Positions 43,512 through 52,260 of a DNA stretch of 64,000 nucleotides are shown here, piece by piece. Position 1 is the first letter of the stretch. The number at the start of each line of letters is the position of its first letter. This DNA is from CATQHW01 sp965243545 (GTDB taxonomy: Bacteria > Spirochaetota > Spirochaetia > SZUA-6 > Bin103). Position numbers and translations under genes: made by a program. The notes under the pieces are model-generated. The model was not told where the DNA came from. It saw only the letters and a list, made by a program, of their open reading frames with translations, and ran no database searches. The DNA lies in NCBI GenBank assembly GCA_965243545.1, contig OZ251573.1:868001-932000 (forward strand), in the 5' to 3' direction.

Positions 43512-45056
43512 ATGGTCCGGCGCAGGCTGCCCACCGGCATTCAGACCTTCCGCACGCTCCGGGAGCGGAATTGTTACTACGTGGACAAGACCGCCTACGT
43601 CGAACAGCTGCTCGAGGAAGGCGCGCACTACTTCCTGTCGCGGCCGCGGCGGTTCGGCAAGAGCCTGTTCCTGGACACGCTCAAGGAGCTGTTCGAGGGC
43701 AACGAGGCGTTGTTCCGGGGGCTCCACGTCCACGGCCGCCACGACTGGTCGCAGCGCCATCCGGTGGTGCGGCTCAGCTTCGGCGGCGGCAGTTTCACGC
43801 AGCCGGGACTGGTGCGGGACCACGTCATGGAGCAGCTCGCGGCCGTGGAACGGCGCACCGGGGTGGAGGCGGACTACCTGACGGCGCCGGGCCGCTTTGC
43901 ATCCGTGCTGGAAGCCCTGCACGAGCGTACCGGGCAGCAGGCGGCGGTGCTGGTGGATGAATACGACAAGCCGATCCTGGACGCGCTCGAAACGCCCGAA
44001 GTAGCCCGCGCCAACCGCGACTTCCTGCGCGGCCTGTACGGGGTGATCAAGGACAGCGAAGCGCACGTGCGTTTCACCTTCCTGACCGGGGTGAGCAAGT
44101 TCTCCAAGGTGAGCCTGTTTTCCGACCTCAACAACCTCACCGACCTCACGCTGGACGGGCGCTACTCGGCGATCTGCGGCTACACCGAAGCCGACCTGGA
44201 CACCGTGTTCGCCCCGGAGCTGCCGGGGCTGGACCGCGAGCGCATCCGCGAGTGGTACAACGGGTACTGCTGGCTGGGCGATGAGAAGGTGTACAACCCG
44301 TTCGACCTGCTGCTGCTGTTCGACGGCCGCAAGTTCAAGGCGCACTGGTTCGAGACCGGTTCGCCGGCGTTCCTGGTCGACACGCTGTTCGAGCGGCAGG
44401 TCTCCACCGTGTCGCTGGCCGACGTGGTCGGCACCGAGGAGCTGCTGTCGGCGTTCGACGTGGAGGAGATAGGCACCGAGGCGCTGCTGTTCCAGACCGG
44501 CTACCTGACGATCACGGCGGAGGAGGAACTGGACGGCGAGCCGCTGTATCGGCTCGGCTATCCGAACCGGGAAGTACGGCAGAGCCTGAACCGGGTGCTG
44601 CTGCGCCGCCTGACGCCGGGCGCCCGGGAGCAGACGGCGGACAGAATCCGCCTGGCGCGCCTGCTGAAAGCGGGCGATTGGGAGGGATTGCGGGAGCTGT
44701 TCCACGCCTTCTTTGCGAGCATTCCGTACCAGTGGTACGTCAACAACGACATCGCGCGCTACGAGGGGTACTACGCCAGCGTGTTCTACTCCTATTTCGC
44801 GGCGTTGGGCCATGAGATCACGGTGGAGGACTCAAGCGGCGCCGGGCGGCTGGACATGGCGGTGCGGGCCGGCGGCCGCGTCTACCTGTTCGAGTTCAAG
44901 GTGACGGAGCAGGCGGGTGAGGGGGCAGCGCTGGCGCAGTTGCGGGAGCGGGACTACGCCGCGAAGTACCGGGGCCGGGGCGAACCCATTCACCTGATCG
45001 GCGTGGAGTTCAGCCGCCAGACCCGCAACGTCACCGCCTTCGAGGTGGCCGGCTGA
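43512..45056 (+). CDS. AAA-ATPase-like / PD-(D/E)XK nuclease protein, copy C
   Basis: The product is 514 residues, intact, with the same P-loop, Walker B and D..E-x-K nuclease residues. Up to about residue 220 it follows copy A (TQPGLVRDHV block, GVIKDSE, FSDLNN). From about 250 it follows copy B (LGDEKVYNPFDLLLLFD, YQWYVNNDIARYEG). It lacks one Ala before the terminal Gly. It has no lipoprotein upstream; the IS66 element stands there instead, so the original neighbour may have been lost or never present. Confidence 0.85.
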   Translation: MVRRRLPTGIQTFRTLRERNCYYVDKTAYVEQLLEEGAHYFLSRPRRFGKSLFLDTLKELFEGNEALFRGLHVHGRHDWSQRHPVVRLSFGGGSFTQPGLVRDHVMEQLAAVERRTGVEADYLTAPGRFASVLEALHERTGQQAAVLVDEYDKPILDALETPEVARANRDFLRGLYGVIKDSEAHVRFTFLTGVSKFSKVSLFSDLNNLTDLTLDGRYSAICGYTEADLDTVFAPELPGLDRERIREWYNGYCWLGDEKVYNPFDLLLLFDGRKFKAHWFETGSPAFLVDTLFERQVSTVSLADVVGTEELLSAFDVEEIGTEALLFQTGYLTITAEEELDGEPLYRLGYPNREVRQSLNRVLLRRLTPGAREQTADRIRLARLLKAGDWEGLRELFHAFFASIPYQWYVNNDIARYEGYYASVFYSYFAALGHEITVEDSSGAGRLDMAVRAGGRVYLFEFKVTEQAGEGAALAQLRERDYAAKYRGRGEPIHLIGVEFSRQTRNVTAFEVAG

Positions 45057-45074
45057 CCGCGCGGCGCCGCCTGG

Positions 45075-45950
45075 TCACTCGTGCTCCGGGTCCTCAGGGT
45101 CGATGCCTGCTCGGCGCAGCAACGCCTCCAGCCGTTCGGCGCGCCGTTGCGCTTGGTCCGCGCGCTGCCGCTCCTGCTCGGCACTCTCCTGGCCCGTGAG
45201 GATCAACGCGCCGTCGGCGTCCGTCCAGCGCAGCCACGCACGGCGAAACTCTTCGAACTCGCCCTCCCACAGCGTCATCCCCAACCCGATCTCCGGGAAC
45301 CGCGCCGCCACTTGGCGCACGTAGCTCCCACCGCTCAAGCGGTAGATGCGCAGGTCATCGCGCATCACTTCATGGAGCGGGTCGTAGACGACGTAGTAGC
45401 GTACTCCCATCCGGGCGTAGCTCAGCCGCTTCCTCGCGATCTCGCCGCCTTTCCGGTTCGATACGATCTCCACCACCAGGTCCGGCGCCTTGCCGAACAC
45501 CCATACGAAGTAGGAGCGGTGCTCCTTGCGCAACCAGTTCGGGTTGGCCTGCACGTCCAGGCTCAGGAAGACGTCCGGCACGATGGCCGGGTTGCGCGGC
45601 TCCGGGAACACGCCGACGTTGGCCGCCGCCAGAAAGGACCGCCCGCCGCCCGGACCGGCCCATGAGTCGTACAACGGCCCGGTGAGCAGGCGCTGCTGCT
45701 TCTCGGAGATCATGTTGTCCACGGGTTCGTCGTCCTCGGTGATCAGAGAATCGTAATCGACGTCGAGCGCCGGCCTGGGCGGCGCCACATGGACCGGGGC
45801 GGCTGGCGGCGCGACCGACGCCGGCGGTGCGCGCAGGTGCGCCGGAACCCGGCCGGGATCGCGGACCGTATCCGGCGCTGCCATCGCCGCCGGCTCACCG
45901 GCGCGCGGGTCAGGCTCGGAACGGCCGGACGGAACCGTTGGCGAGTCCAT
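45075..45950 (-). CDS. Uma2 family (DUF820) putative endonuclease
   Basis: The product is 291 residues, convergent with copy C (18 bases between stops). A disordered Pro/Ala N-terminus spans about 60 residues. The core has NPAIVPDVFLSLDVQ, APDLVVEIVSNRKGGEIARK and YARMGVRYYVVYDP. The tail is a short Arg/Gln/Glu coiled coil. The catalytic Asp, Glu and Lys of the PD-(D/E)XK core are present. It is only distantly related to the two Uma2 genes at 21.7-23.5 kb. Confidence 0.85.
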   Translation of the reverse strand: MDSPTVPSGRSEPDPRAGEPAAMAAPDTVRDPGRVPAHLRAPPASVAPPAAPVHVAPPRPALDVDYDSLITEDDEPVDNMISEKQQRLLTGPLYDSWAGPGGGRSFLAAANVGVFPEPRNPAIVPDVFLSLDVQANPNWLRKEHRSYFVWVFGKAPDLVVEIVSNRKGGEIARKRLSYARMGVRYYVVYDPLHEVMRDDLRIYRLSGGSYVRQVAARFPEIGLGMTLWEGEFEEFRRAWLRWTDADGALILTGQESAEQERQRADQAQRRAERLEALLRRAGIDPEDPEHE

Positions 45951-45968
45951 GAGAGGAACTATAGCAGG

Positions 45969-47018
45969 TCAGTCGGTGAAGTCGACCAGCTCCACGTCGA
46001 AGATCAGGAACGCGCGGGGCGGCACCGTTCCCGGCACGCCCATCGCGCCGTAGCCCAGGTCGGGCGGGATCAGCACGGTGCGCCGTTCGCCGCGGCGCAT
46101 CGCCAGCAGCATCTCCTCCAGGCCCTTCACCACCGCGCCGATCGTGAACTCTGCCGGCTCCGGGCCGGACGCGCCGAACTGGGCGCCGTCGAGCAGCCAG
46201 CCCGTGTAGCGCAGCAGGACCTTGGCGCCGAAGTCCGGCCGCGGCCCGGCGCCGGCGCGGTGCACGACGTAGAGCAACCCGGACTCGGTGGCGGCCGCGT
46301 CCGGCCAGCGCCGGCGGAACTCGGCGTGCGCCTGCCGGTCACGCTCCGCCAGCGCGCGCAGCAGCTCCTGCGCTACCTGCGCGCGGAGCTCGGCGAACCC
46401 GTCGCGGTCGACGCGGTACCGGCGCGCCTCGGCGCCGACGCGGACGATGCGTATACGCCTGATGGCGTGGCCGGCCCGCAGCCGGGCCAGCGTCTCCCGG
46501 CCGCCGGCGACCTGACCGAACACCGGGTACACGCCGTCGAGCTCCGGCGCCGCGCGCCGGGTGATCACGAAGCGGGCGCTGCCGGTGTGCGGCCCCTCCG
46601 TGAAGAGGGAGACCACGCCCGGCCGGTCGTGGCGCAGTTCGGGGTGAAACTGATCGGGGATGTCCCACTCGACTCCGGCCGTCCCGCGCGGACCGGTTTC
46701 GCCGGCCATGACCAGTTGCTCGGAGGCGATCGCCACCAGTGAGCCGTCATAGAACCCGGCCGGCCCGAGCACGCCTTCGGCCAGCCCCACGAACGCGGCG
46801 ACCGGCAGCGGCGCCCGATCGTGATGCAGGCGGACCAGCAGGCGGCCCTGATCGGTGACGATGCGGGCGTACAGCCCATCGTCCGGGCCGCCGCAGGCGG
46901 CCATCGCCAGCGCCGCGGCGCAGGCCAGCGCCGCCCGGCCGGCAGCGGCGGGCGCGCGCGTGGCGGCAGCGTGTCCCGCTCCTCGCACGGCTCGCCACCA
47001 TGCCCAGAAGTCTGTCAC
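45969..47018 (-). CDS. Cyclophilin-FKBP dual peptidyl-prolyl isomerase lipoprotein
   Basis: The product is 349 residues from GTG 47018. A signal peptide ends in LAMAAC (lipobox). The cyclophilin-like domain (about 40-190) includes LLVRLHHDRAPLPVAAFVGL, GVVSLFTEGPHTGSARFVIT and GVYPVFGQVAGG. Several canonical active-site residues are changed, so activity of this half is uncertain. The FKBP domain (about 240-349) has LLRYTGWLLDGAQFGAS, VVKGLEEMLLAMRRGE and LIPPDLGYGAMGVPG and looks complete. Proteins with both folds are known from Treponema and Flavobacterium. It likely assists folding in the periplasm. Longer upstream frames are open but lack support. Confidence 0.82.
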   Translation of the reverse strand: MTDFWAWWRAVRGAGHAAATRAPAAAGRAALACAAALAMAACGGPDDGLYARIVTDQGRLLVRLHHDRAPLPVAAFVGLAEGVLGPAGFYDGSLVAIASEQLVMAGETGPRGTAGVEWDIPDQFHPELRHDRPGVVSLFTEGPHTGSARFVITRRAAPELDGVYPVFGQVAGGRETLARLRAGHAIRRIRIVRVGAEARRYRVDRDGFAELRAQVAQELLRALAERDRQAHAEFRRRWPDAAATESGLLYVVHRAGAGPRPDFGAKVLLRYTGWLLDGAQFGASGPEPAEFTIGAVVKGLEEMLLAMRRGERRTVLIPPDLGYGAMGVPGTVPPRAFLIFDVELVDFTD

Positions 47019-47093
47019 GGCCGCAAGCGCGGCCCGCGCTGCAAAGCCCGGCACTCGATCAAGACCGGTTCCGGCGGGTATGCTGGCCGAATC

Positions 47094-47861
47094 GTGAACC
47101 AACTGGAAAGACTTCGTGACAAGTGGGCGCGGGGCGAGACGTGCCTCGGCATCAACGTGACGCTCACCGACTCGACGGTAGTCGAGCTGTTCGGCGAGGC
47201 CGGCTTCGACATCGTCTGGATCGACGTGGAGCACTCGTCGATGGGGCCGGAGCACGCCGTGAGCCACGTCCGCGCCTGCCGCGCGGCCGGCATGGCGCCG
47301 TTCATCCGCGTGCCGTCGAACGACCCGGTGGTGGTGAAGCCGTTCCTGGAGATGCATCCGGCCGGCGTCATCATGCCGCGCATCGGCAGCGTCGAAGACG
47401 CGGAACTGGCCGTGCAAGGCTGCCGGTACCCGCCGCACGGCATACGCGGCTTCGGGCCGAACCGGGGCGTCCGCTTCGGCGCGCGGAGCGTGCCCGACTA
47501 CCTGGCCGCCGTCGACGACGAGATCCTCACCATCCTGCAGATCGAACACATCGACGCGGTGGAGCGGATCGACGAGATACTGCAGATTCCGGGCGTCGAC
47601 AGCATCGTCCCCGGCCCCATGGACCTGTCCGGCACGATGGGCCTGCTGGGACAGACCGGCCATCCGGACGTGGTCGCCGCCATGCAGCGCATGCTCGACG
47701 CGGCGCGCGCGCGCGGCGTGCCGATGGGGCAGTCGATCGGTCCCGACGGCCTGCGCCACTGGATCGACGCCGGCGTCAACTGGATCTGCTCCGGGGGCGA
47801 CTGGCATCTGCTGTATCCGGCCGCCCGCACGCTGTACGAGACGATGTCGTCCATGACGTGA
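47094..47861 (+). CDS. HpcH/HpaI family aldolase (class II pyruvate aldolase-like)
   Basis: The product is 255 residues from GTG 47094. Family signatures are DIVWIDVEHSSMG, APFIRVP, GVIMPRIGSVEDAE (metal-ligand region) and LQIEHIDAVERIDEI, ending with GPMDLSGTMG. Such enzymes cleave 2-keto-3-deoxy sugar acids or 4-hydroxy-2-ketoacids to pyruvate and an aldehyde. It is divergent from the PPIase, with 75 bases between. Confidence 0.86.
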   Translation: MNQLERLRDKWARGETCLGINVTLTDSTVVELFGEAGFDIVWIDVEHSSMGPEHAVSHVRACRAAGMAPFIRVPSNDPVVVKPFLEMHPAGVIMPRIGSVEDAELAVQGCRYPPHGIRGFGPNRGVRFGARSVPDYLAAVDDEILTILQIEHIDAVERIDEILQIPGVDSIVPGPMDLSGTMGLLGQTGHPDVVAAMQRMLDAARARGVPMGQSIGPDGLRHWIDAGVNWICSGGDWHLLYPAARTLYETMSSMT

Positions 47862-47996
47862 GCCGGCCGGACGGTCCGTGACCGGCTGCCCTCCGGTCAG
47901 GCGGCCTTGCGGGCAGGCGGGCGCCCGCCGTTTGACCGGCCGGCCCGGCCGGGCGTACCCTTGAAGACGGTTCCGCGCCGCCGGCGCCTGATCATC

Positions 47997-48683
47997 ATGG
48001 CACAACGCGTCTCACGTCCTTCGTCGGCCACGGCGAACGAATACCTCATCCAGATCTACCTGCTGCTGCGCGAGCGGCGGCCGGTGGTCGGCGCTCGCAT
48101 CGCCGAGCGGGTGGGGGTGTCGGCCGCCGCTGTCTCGCAGGCGCTCAAGCGCCTGGAGCAGCACCGGCTGGTGGTGCTTGATCCCGACGACGGCGTGCGC
48201 CTCACCAAGGGCGGCACCGTGCAGGCCGAGCACACCATCCGCCGCCACTACCTGCTGGAGCGCCTGCTGGTCGACGTGCTCGGCTACGACTGGGTCACCG
48301 TGGATGAAGAGGCCGACAAGCTGGAGCACTCGCTGTCGCCGCGCCTGGAGGAGCACCTGTTCGAGCGGCTGGGCCGGCCCACCACCTGTCCGCACGGCAA
48401 TCCGTTTCCCGGCTCCCCGGACGAGCGCCGCCTGCTCGACGCGCCCCGGCTGACCGGCGCGCGCGCCGGTGAACGGACCGCCATCCTGCGGATCACCGAA
48501 GAAGCGGAGGAGAACGGCGATCTGATGCGCCGCCTCGATCAGCACCGTCTCAAGCCGGGCACCCGCATCACGGTGTCGAGCGTGTCCGATGACGAGGTCG
48601 TGTTCCGCAAGGAGGGCGCCGGGCAGGAGATCGCCCTGCCGGCCGGTTACGCCCGCTACGTGCGGGTGGAGACGGCCAACTGA
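47997..48683 (+). CDS. DtxR/MntR-type metal-dependent transcription regulator
   Basis: The product is 228 residues from ATG 47997. The N-terminal winged helix (NEYLIQIYLLLRERRPVVGA and VSAAAVSQALKRLEQHRLVV) is followed by the metal-binding and dimer region with VDEEADKLEHSLSPRLEEHL and CPHGNPFPG. A C-terminal SH3-like FeoA domain (about 150-225) completes the long DtxR form. It would repress iron or manganese uptake genes; no such genes are nearby. Confidence 0.88.
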   Translation: MAQRVSRPSSATANEYLIQIYLLLRERRPVVGARIAERVGVSAAAVSQALKRLEQHRLVVLDPDDGVRLTKGGTVQAEHTIRRHYLLERLLVDVLGYDWVTVDEEADKLEHSLSPRLEEHLFERLGRPTTCPHGNPFPGSPDERRLLDAPRLTGARAGERTAILRITEEAEENGDLMRRLDQHRLKPGTRITVSSVSDDEVVFRKEGAGQEIALPAGYARYVRVETAN

Positions 48684-48754
48684 ACCGTCCGGCGGCCGGC
48701 GGCTCCGATGGGCCGCTGGCGCGTCTGCGTACGCTCGACCGGAGGATCCACCTG

Positions 48755-50197
48755 ATGCGGCACGTGATCGGCGTGCTGCGGTGGGACCAGGAGACCTGTA
48801 TGCCGCCGGGAGCGGTGGCCGAGCGGGCGGAGCAGCTCGCCCTGCTCGAAGGTCAGGCCCATGAGATGCTGGTCGCGCCCGAAATCGGCGAGCTGATCGC
48901 CGCCGGCGAGGCGCGCACCGACCTCGACCACGTCGACCGGGCGTTCCTGCGCGAGCTGCGCAGGACCTATGATCGGGAGACCCGGTTGCCGGTCGAGCTG
49001 GTGACCGCGATCGCCCATCAGGCCGCGGTCAACCACGCCAGCTGGGTGGCGGCGCGCGAGGCGTCGGACTTCGGCCTGTTCCGGGACGACCTGCAGGAGA
49101 CGCTGCGCCTCACGCGCGAGAAGGCCGATCACCTGGGGTTCCGGGAGACCCGGTACGACCCGTTGCTCGACGACTTCGAGCCGTGGATGAGCACCGCCGA
49201 GCTCGCCGCGGTGCTCGACGCGCTGCGCGGCCCGCTGGTCGATCTGCTGCAGCGGATTTCCGGTTCGGCGGTCACCATCGACGACCGGGTGCTGCGGCGC
49301 GGCTACGACGTGACCGCGCAGCGCGCGTTCAGCGACCATCTGCTGGCGGCGCTCGGCTTCTCGCTCCACACCGGGCGGCTGGACGTCTCCGCGCACCCGT
49401 TCTCCACGACTCTGGGGGCGGCCGACGGCCGGCTCACCACCCGGTTCGAGCCCGATCTGCTGAGCGCCAGCGTGTTCGGCACCATTCACGAATGCGGCCA
49501 CGGGCTGCACGGGCTCGGCGTTGCGCCGGAGCTGGCCACCAGCGCGCTCGGCGACGGCGCTTCGCTCGGCATCTGCGAATCGCAATCGCGGTTCTGGGAG
49601 AACCTGATCGGCCGCCGGCGGGCGTTCTGGGAACACTTCTATCCGCAGCTGCAACCGCGCTTCCCGGCGCTGGCCGACGTCGACGCGGACCGGTTCTACC
49701 GCGCGATCAACGCCGTGAAACCGTCATTCATCCGCGTTGCGGCCGACGAGGTGACCTACAATCTGCACATCCTGCTCCGCTTCGGGCTGGAGCGCCGCAT
49801 GGTCGACGGCGACCTGCAGGTCGACGACCTGCCCGGCGCCTGGCGGGAGGAGTCGCGGGCGCTGCTCGGCATCGTCCCGGAGCGGGACGCCGACGGCGTG
49901 CTGCAGGACATACACTGGTCGATGTTCGCGATCGGCTATTTTCCGACCTACGCGCTCGGCAACCTGTACGGCGCGCAGTTCCACGCCGCCATGGCGCGCG
50001 ACCTCCCGGACTGGGAGGACGGGGTGCGCGGCGGACGGTTCGCCGACATCCTGGGCTGGCTGCGGGACCGCATCCACCGCCACGGGCGCGTCTATCCGGC
50101 CGCCGAGCTGTGCCGGCGCGTGACCGGAGAGGCGCTCGACGCGCGCTACTTCATCGACTATCTCAACGCCAAGTTCGGCGAGCTGTACCGGCTGTAG
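48755..50197 (+). CDS. M32 family metallocarboxypeptidase
   Basis: The product is 480 residues from ATG 48755, which has GGAGG 9 bases upstream. Open frame upstream to a CTG at 48680 also resembles the family N-terminus, so the true start may be earlier. The zinc motif is TIHECGHGLHGLG (HExxH) near residue 244. Family phrases include VLRWDQETCMPPGA near the start and ESQSRFWENLIGR, IRVAADEVTYNLHILLRF and later YALGNLYGAQ. It trims amino acids from peptide C-termini in the cytoplasm. Confidence 0.92.
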   Translation: MRHVIGVLRWDQETCMPPGAVAERAEQLALLEGQAHEMLVAPEIGELIAAGEARTDLDHVDRAFLRELRRTYDRETRLPVELVTAIAHQAAVNHASWVAAREASDFGLFRDDLQETLRLTREKADHLGFRETRYDPLLDDFEPWMSTAELAAVLDALRGPLVDLLQRISGSAVTIDDRVLRRGYDVTAQRAFSDHLLAALGFSLHTGRLDVSAHPFSTTLGAADGRLTTRFEPDLLSASVFGTIHECGHGLHGLGVAPELATSALGDGASLGICESQSRFWENLIGRRRAFWEHFYPQLQPRFPALADVDADRFYRAINAVKPSFIRVAADEVTYNLHILLRFGLERRMVDGDLQVDDLPGAWREESRALLGIVPERDADGVLQDIHWSMFAIGYFPTYALGNLYGAQFHAAMARDLPDWEDGVRGGRFADILGWLRDRIHRHGRVYPAAELCRRVTGEALDARYFIDYLNAKFGELYRL

Positions 50198-50252
50198 CGC
50201 CGTACCGGACCGGCCGCAACGCAGCGGGCGCTGCCGGAGATCGCGGGCGCGC

Positions 50253-51296
50253 TCAAAGATTGCGCTTCAGGAAGTCGTAGGCCAGCCGGCCGCTGATCCG
50301 GTGCCGGCCGTCGAAGTAGTCGGTGACCAGTTCGCTTTCGGCGCCGAAGGCGCGCCACGCCGCGCGCGCCCGTTCGACCGTGGAGCGGACGCCGGCGATC
50401 GGGAAGATGGTGTCCCGGCTGCCCGCTTCGATCAGACACGGGCGCGGCGCGATCAGGCCGGCGAAGTCGGCCAGTTCGCCGTGGCGCAGCAGGCCCGGCA
50501 CGAAGTTGCAGGTGCAGTGGTTGAACGTCAGGATGCTGAGCCGCCAGTCGCAGAAGTAGCCGCTGATCACGCAGGCGCGGATGCGGTCGTCGCAGGCGGT
50601 GGAGAAGTAGGCGTGCGCGCCGCCGCCGGAGATGCCCATGGCGCCCAACCGGGCCGTATCCGCCTCCGGCCGCGCAGCCAGATAGTCGACCGCGCGCATG
50701 CCGTCCCAGACCCGCAACCCCATCACCGACCCGCCGAGCATGGCCGCGTAGGTGGCGGCGTTGTGGCAGGTGGTCGGCGCCGACTCGGCGAGCGCCGTGT
50801 AGTCGGCGCGCCGTTCGCCGAAACAGCTGATCTCCGGCGCCGCGACCACGAAGCCGCGCTCGGCCAGGGCGCAGCCGAAGTCCTTGTGGTACCCGTCCGG
50901 CTCCCAGCGCTCGGAGCCGTCCTCCCACAGACCGACGACGTCGCGCACGCCGTAGCCGTGCCCGTGCAGGGCCAGCACGCACGGCGCCGGCCGGTCGAGT
51001 CCCTTGGGGATCAGCAGATAGACCGGCATCTCTGCGTCCGCTGAGGTGCGCAGCACGACCCGCTCCCGCAGGTAGGCGCCCCGGTCGACCGTCTGCTCGA
51101 CCGTTGCCTCCACCGGCGGCGCCGGCCGGTCCAGGAAGCCCAGATGCTCGGCCAGCACCGGTCCGGCGCGCGCCTGCCACGCGCGCGCTGCATCCGCGTC
51201 CGCCGCGCTGAACGCGCAATCGCCCCGCGCCTCCGCGCGCACCGCGTCAAGCAGTCGGAGCGGATCAAACGTCGTGCGGCTGCCCATCGCCGGCAC
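50253..51296 (-). CDS. Alpha/beta hydrolase, acetyl-xylan-esterase / dienelactone-hydrolase-like
   Basis: The product is 347 residues (ATG at 51287 is an alternative start). The oxyanion region is LALHGHGYG. The nucleophile elbow is MGISGGGAHAYF. The acid is in EAGSRDTIFPIAG and the histidine in YFDGRHRISG. No signal peptide is visible, so it is cytoplasmic. Family members remove acyl groups from sugars or small esters; the natural substrate is unknown. Confidence 0.83.
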   Translation of the reverse strand: MPAMGSRTTFDPLRLLDAVRAEARGDCAFSAADADAARAWQARAGPVLAEHLGFLDRPAPPVEATVEQTVDRGAYLRERVVLRTSADAEMPVYLLIPKGLDRPAPCVLALHGHGYGVRDVVGLWEDGSERWEPDGYHKDFGCALAERGFVVAAPEISCFGERRADYTALAESAPTTCHNAATYAAMLGGSVMGLRVWDGMRAVDYLAARPEADTARLGAMGISGGGAHAYFSTACDDRIRACVISGYFCDWRLSILTFNHCTCNFVPGLLRHGELADFAGLIAPRPCLIEAGSRDTIFPIAGVRSTVERARAAWRAFGAESELVTDYFDGRHRISGRLAYDFLKRNL

Positions 51297-51369
51297 TGTG
51301 GACGCTCACGGCCGCTCCGGCAAGCGCCCGCCGCTTGATCGCCGGCACGGGGGCGCGTAGCGTGTCGGC

Positions 51370-52260
51370 ATGTTCACGCAGGTGAGGGTGGCGGCGTGCT
51401 CGTTCCGGCCGCGGAAATTCGACGTGGCCGGCAACGGCGACCGCCTGGAGGCGGTCTTCCGGCGGGCCGCGGCGGCTGGCGCGGAGCTGGCGGTCGCCCC
51501 CGAAGGGGCGCTCGACGGCTACGTGGTGATGCCGATCATCGAGGGCGCCGAGCCGGCCGAGCGGATGCGGGAAGCGGCGGTGAGCCTGGACGGGCCGGAG
51601 GTCGGCCGGTTCCGGGCGCTCGCGCGCGAGCTCGGCATCTGCCTGGCGTTCGGCCTGGCCGAGCGGATCGGCGGCGACGTCTACAACTGCGCGGTCTTCA
51701 TCGACGCGGCCGGGGCGACGTGCGGGACCTGCCACAAGATGCAGCTCGCCGAAGGGTACCGCGACGACTGGTGGTTCAACCGCCTTGGCGAACGGTCGCG
51801 GGCGTTCGCCACGCCGTTCGGCCGGTGCGGCGCGCTGATCTGCAACGACCGCTGGAACCCCGACGTCGCCCGCATTCCCGTGCTCGACGGCGCCCGCTAC
51901 CTGCTGATCCCCTCCTACGGGTCGCGTTCGCGGAGCCAGGACCGGGCGGTGCTGGCGCGCGCCCGCGAGAACGGCGTGCCGATCGTGGAGGCCAACGTCG
52001 GCGTGACGTTGATCGTCAGCAAGGGCGAGGCGGTGGCGTGCGAGCGGAAGATCGACGCGGTGACGGCCGGCGTGATCGACGTGCCGGCGGCGCCGGCCGC
52101 CGCCAACCGCGACCGGCAGGAGCAGGCGTTCCTGCGCTGGCGCGCTGCGGAAATGCCGGAGCGGTACCGGCAGGGCGAAGCGCGCCGCGCCGCCGGCGTC
52201 GAGCACCGGGTCGACCACGACCGGCGCGGCCGGCTGGTCGCCGCCGGCGGCCGGCCGTGA
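51370..52260 (+). CDS. Carbon-nitrogen hydrolase (nitrilase superfamily)
   Basis: The product is 296 residues. The catalytic triad is readable: Glu in VAPEGALDG, Lys in TCHKMQLAEG and Cys in GALICNDRWNP. Enzymes of this type hydrolyse amides or nitriles. Its stop overlaps the amidohydrolase start by four bases (GTGA at 52257-52260), so the two probably act on related amide-type compounds. Confidence 0.88.
   Translation: MFTQVRVAACSFRPRKFDVAGNGDRLEAVFRRAAAAGAELAVAPEGALDGYVVMPIIEGAEPAERMREAAVSLDGPEVGRFRALARELGICLAFGLAERIGGDVYNCAVFIDAAGATCGTCHKMQLAEGYRDDWWFNRLGERSRAFATPFGRCGALICNDRWNPDVARIPVLDGARYLLIPSYGSRSRSQDRAVLARARENGVPIVEANVGVTLIVSKGEAVACERKIDAVTAGVIDVPAAPAAANRDRQEQAFLRWRAAEMPERYRQGEARRAAGVEHRVDHDRRGRLVAAGGRP

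Noticed and set aside
45969..48005. A single 678-residue protein including the PPIase
   Set aside because: The upstream part is antisense to the aldolase gene and has no motif; the lipobox signal peptide marks a start near 47018.
48680..48755. CTG start for the M32 peptidase overlapping the regulator stop
   Set aside because: The frame resembles the family N-terminus, but CTG starts are rare and ATG 48755 has a well-placed GGAGG; noted as alternative only.
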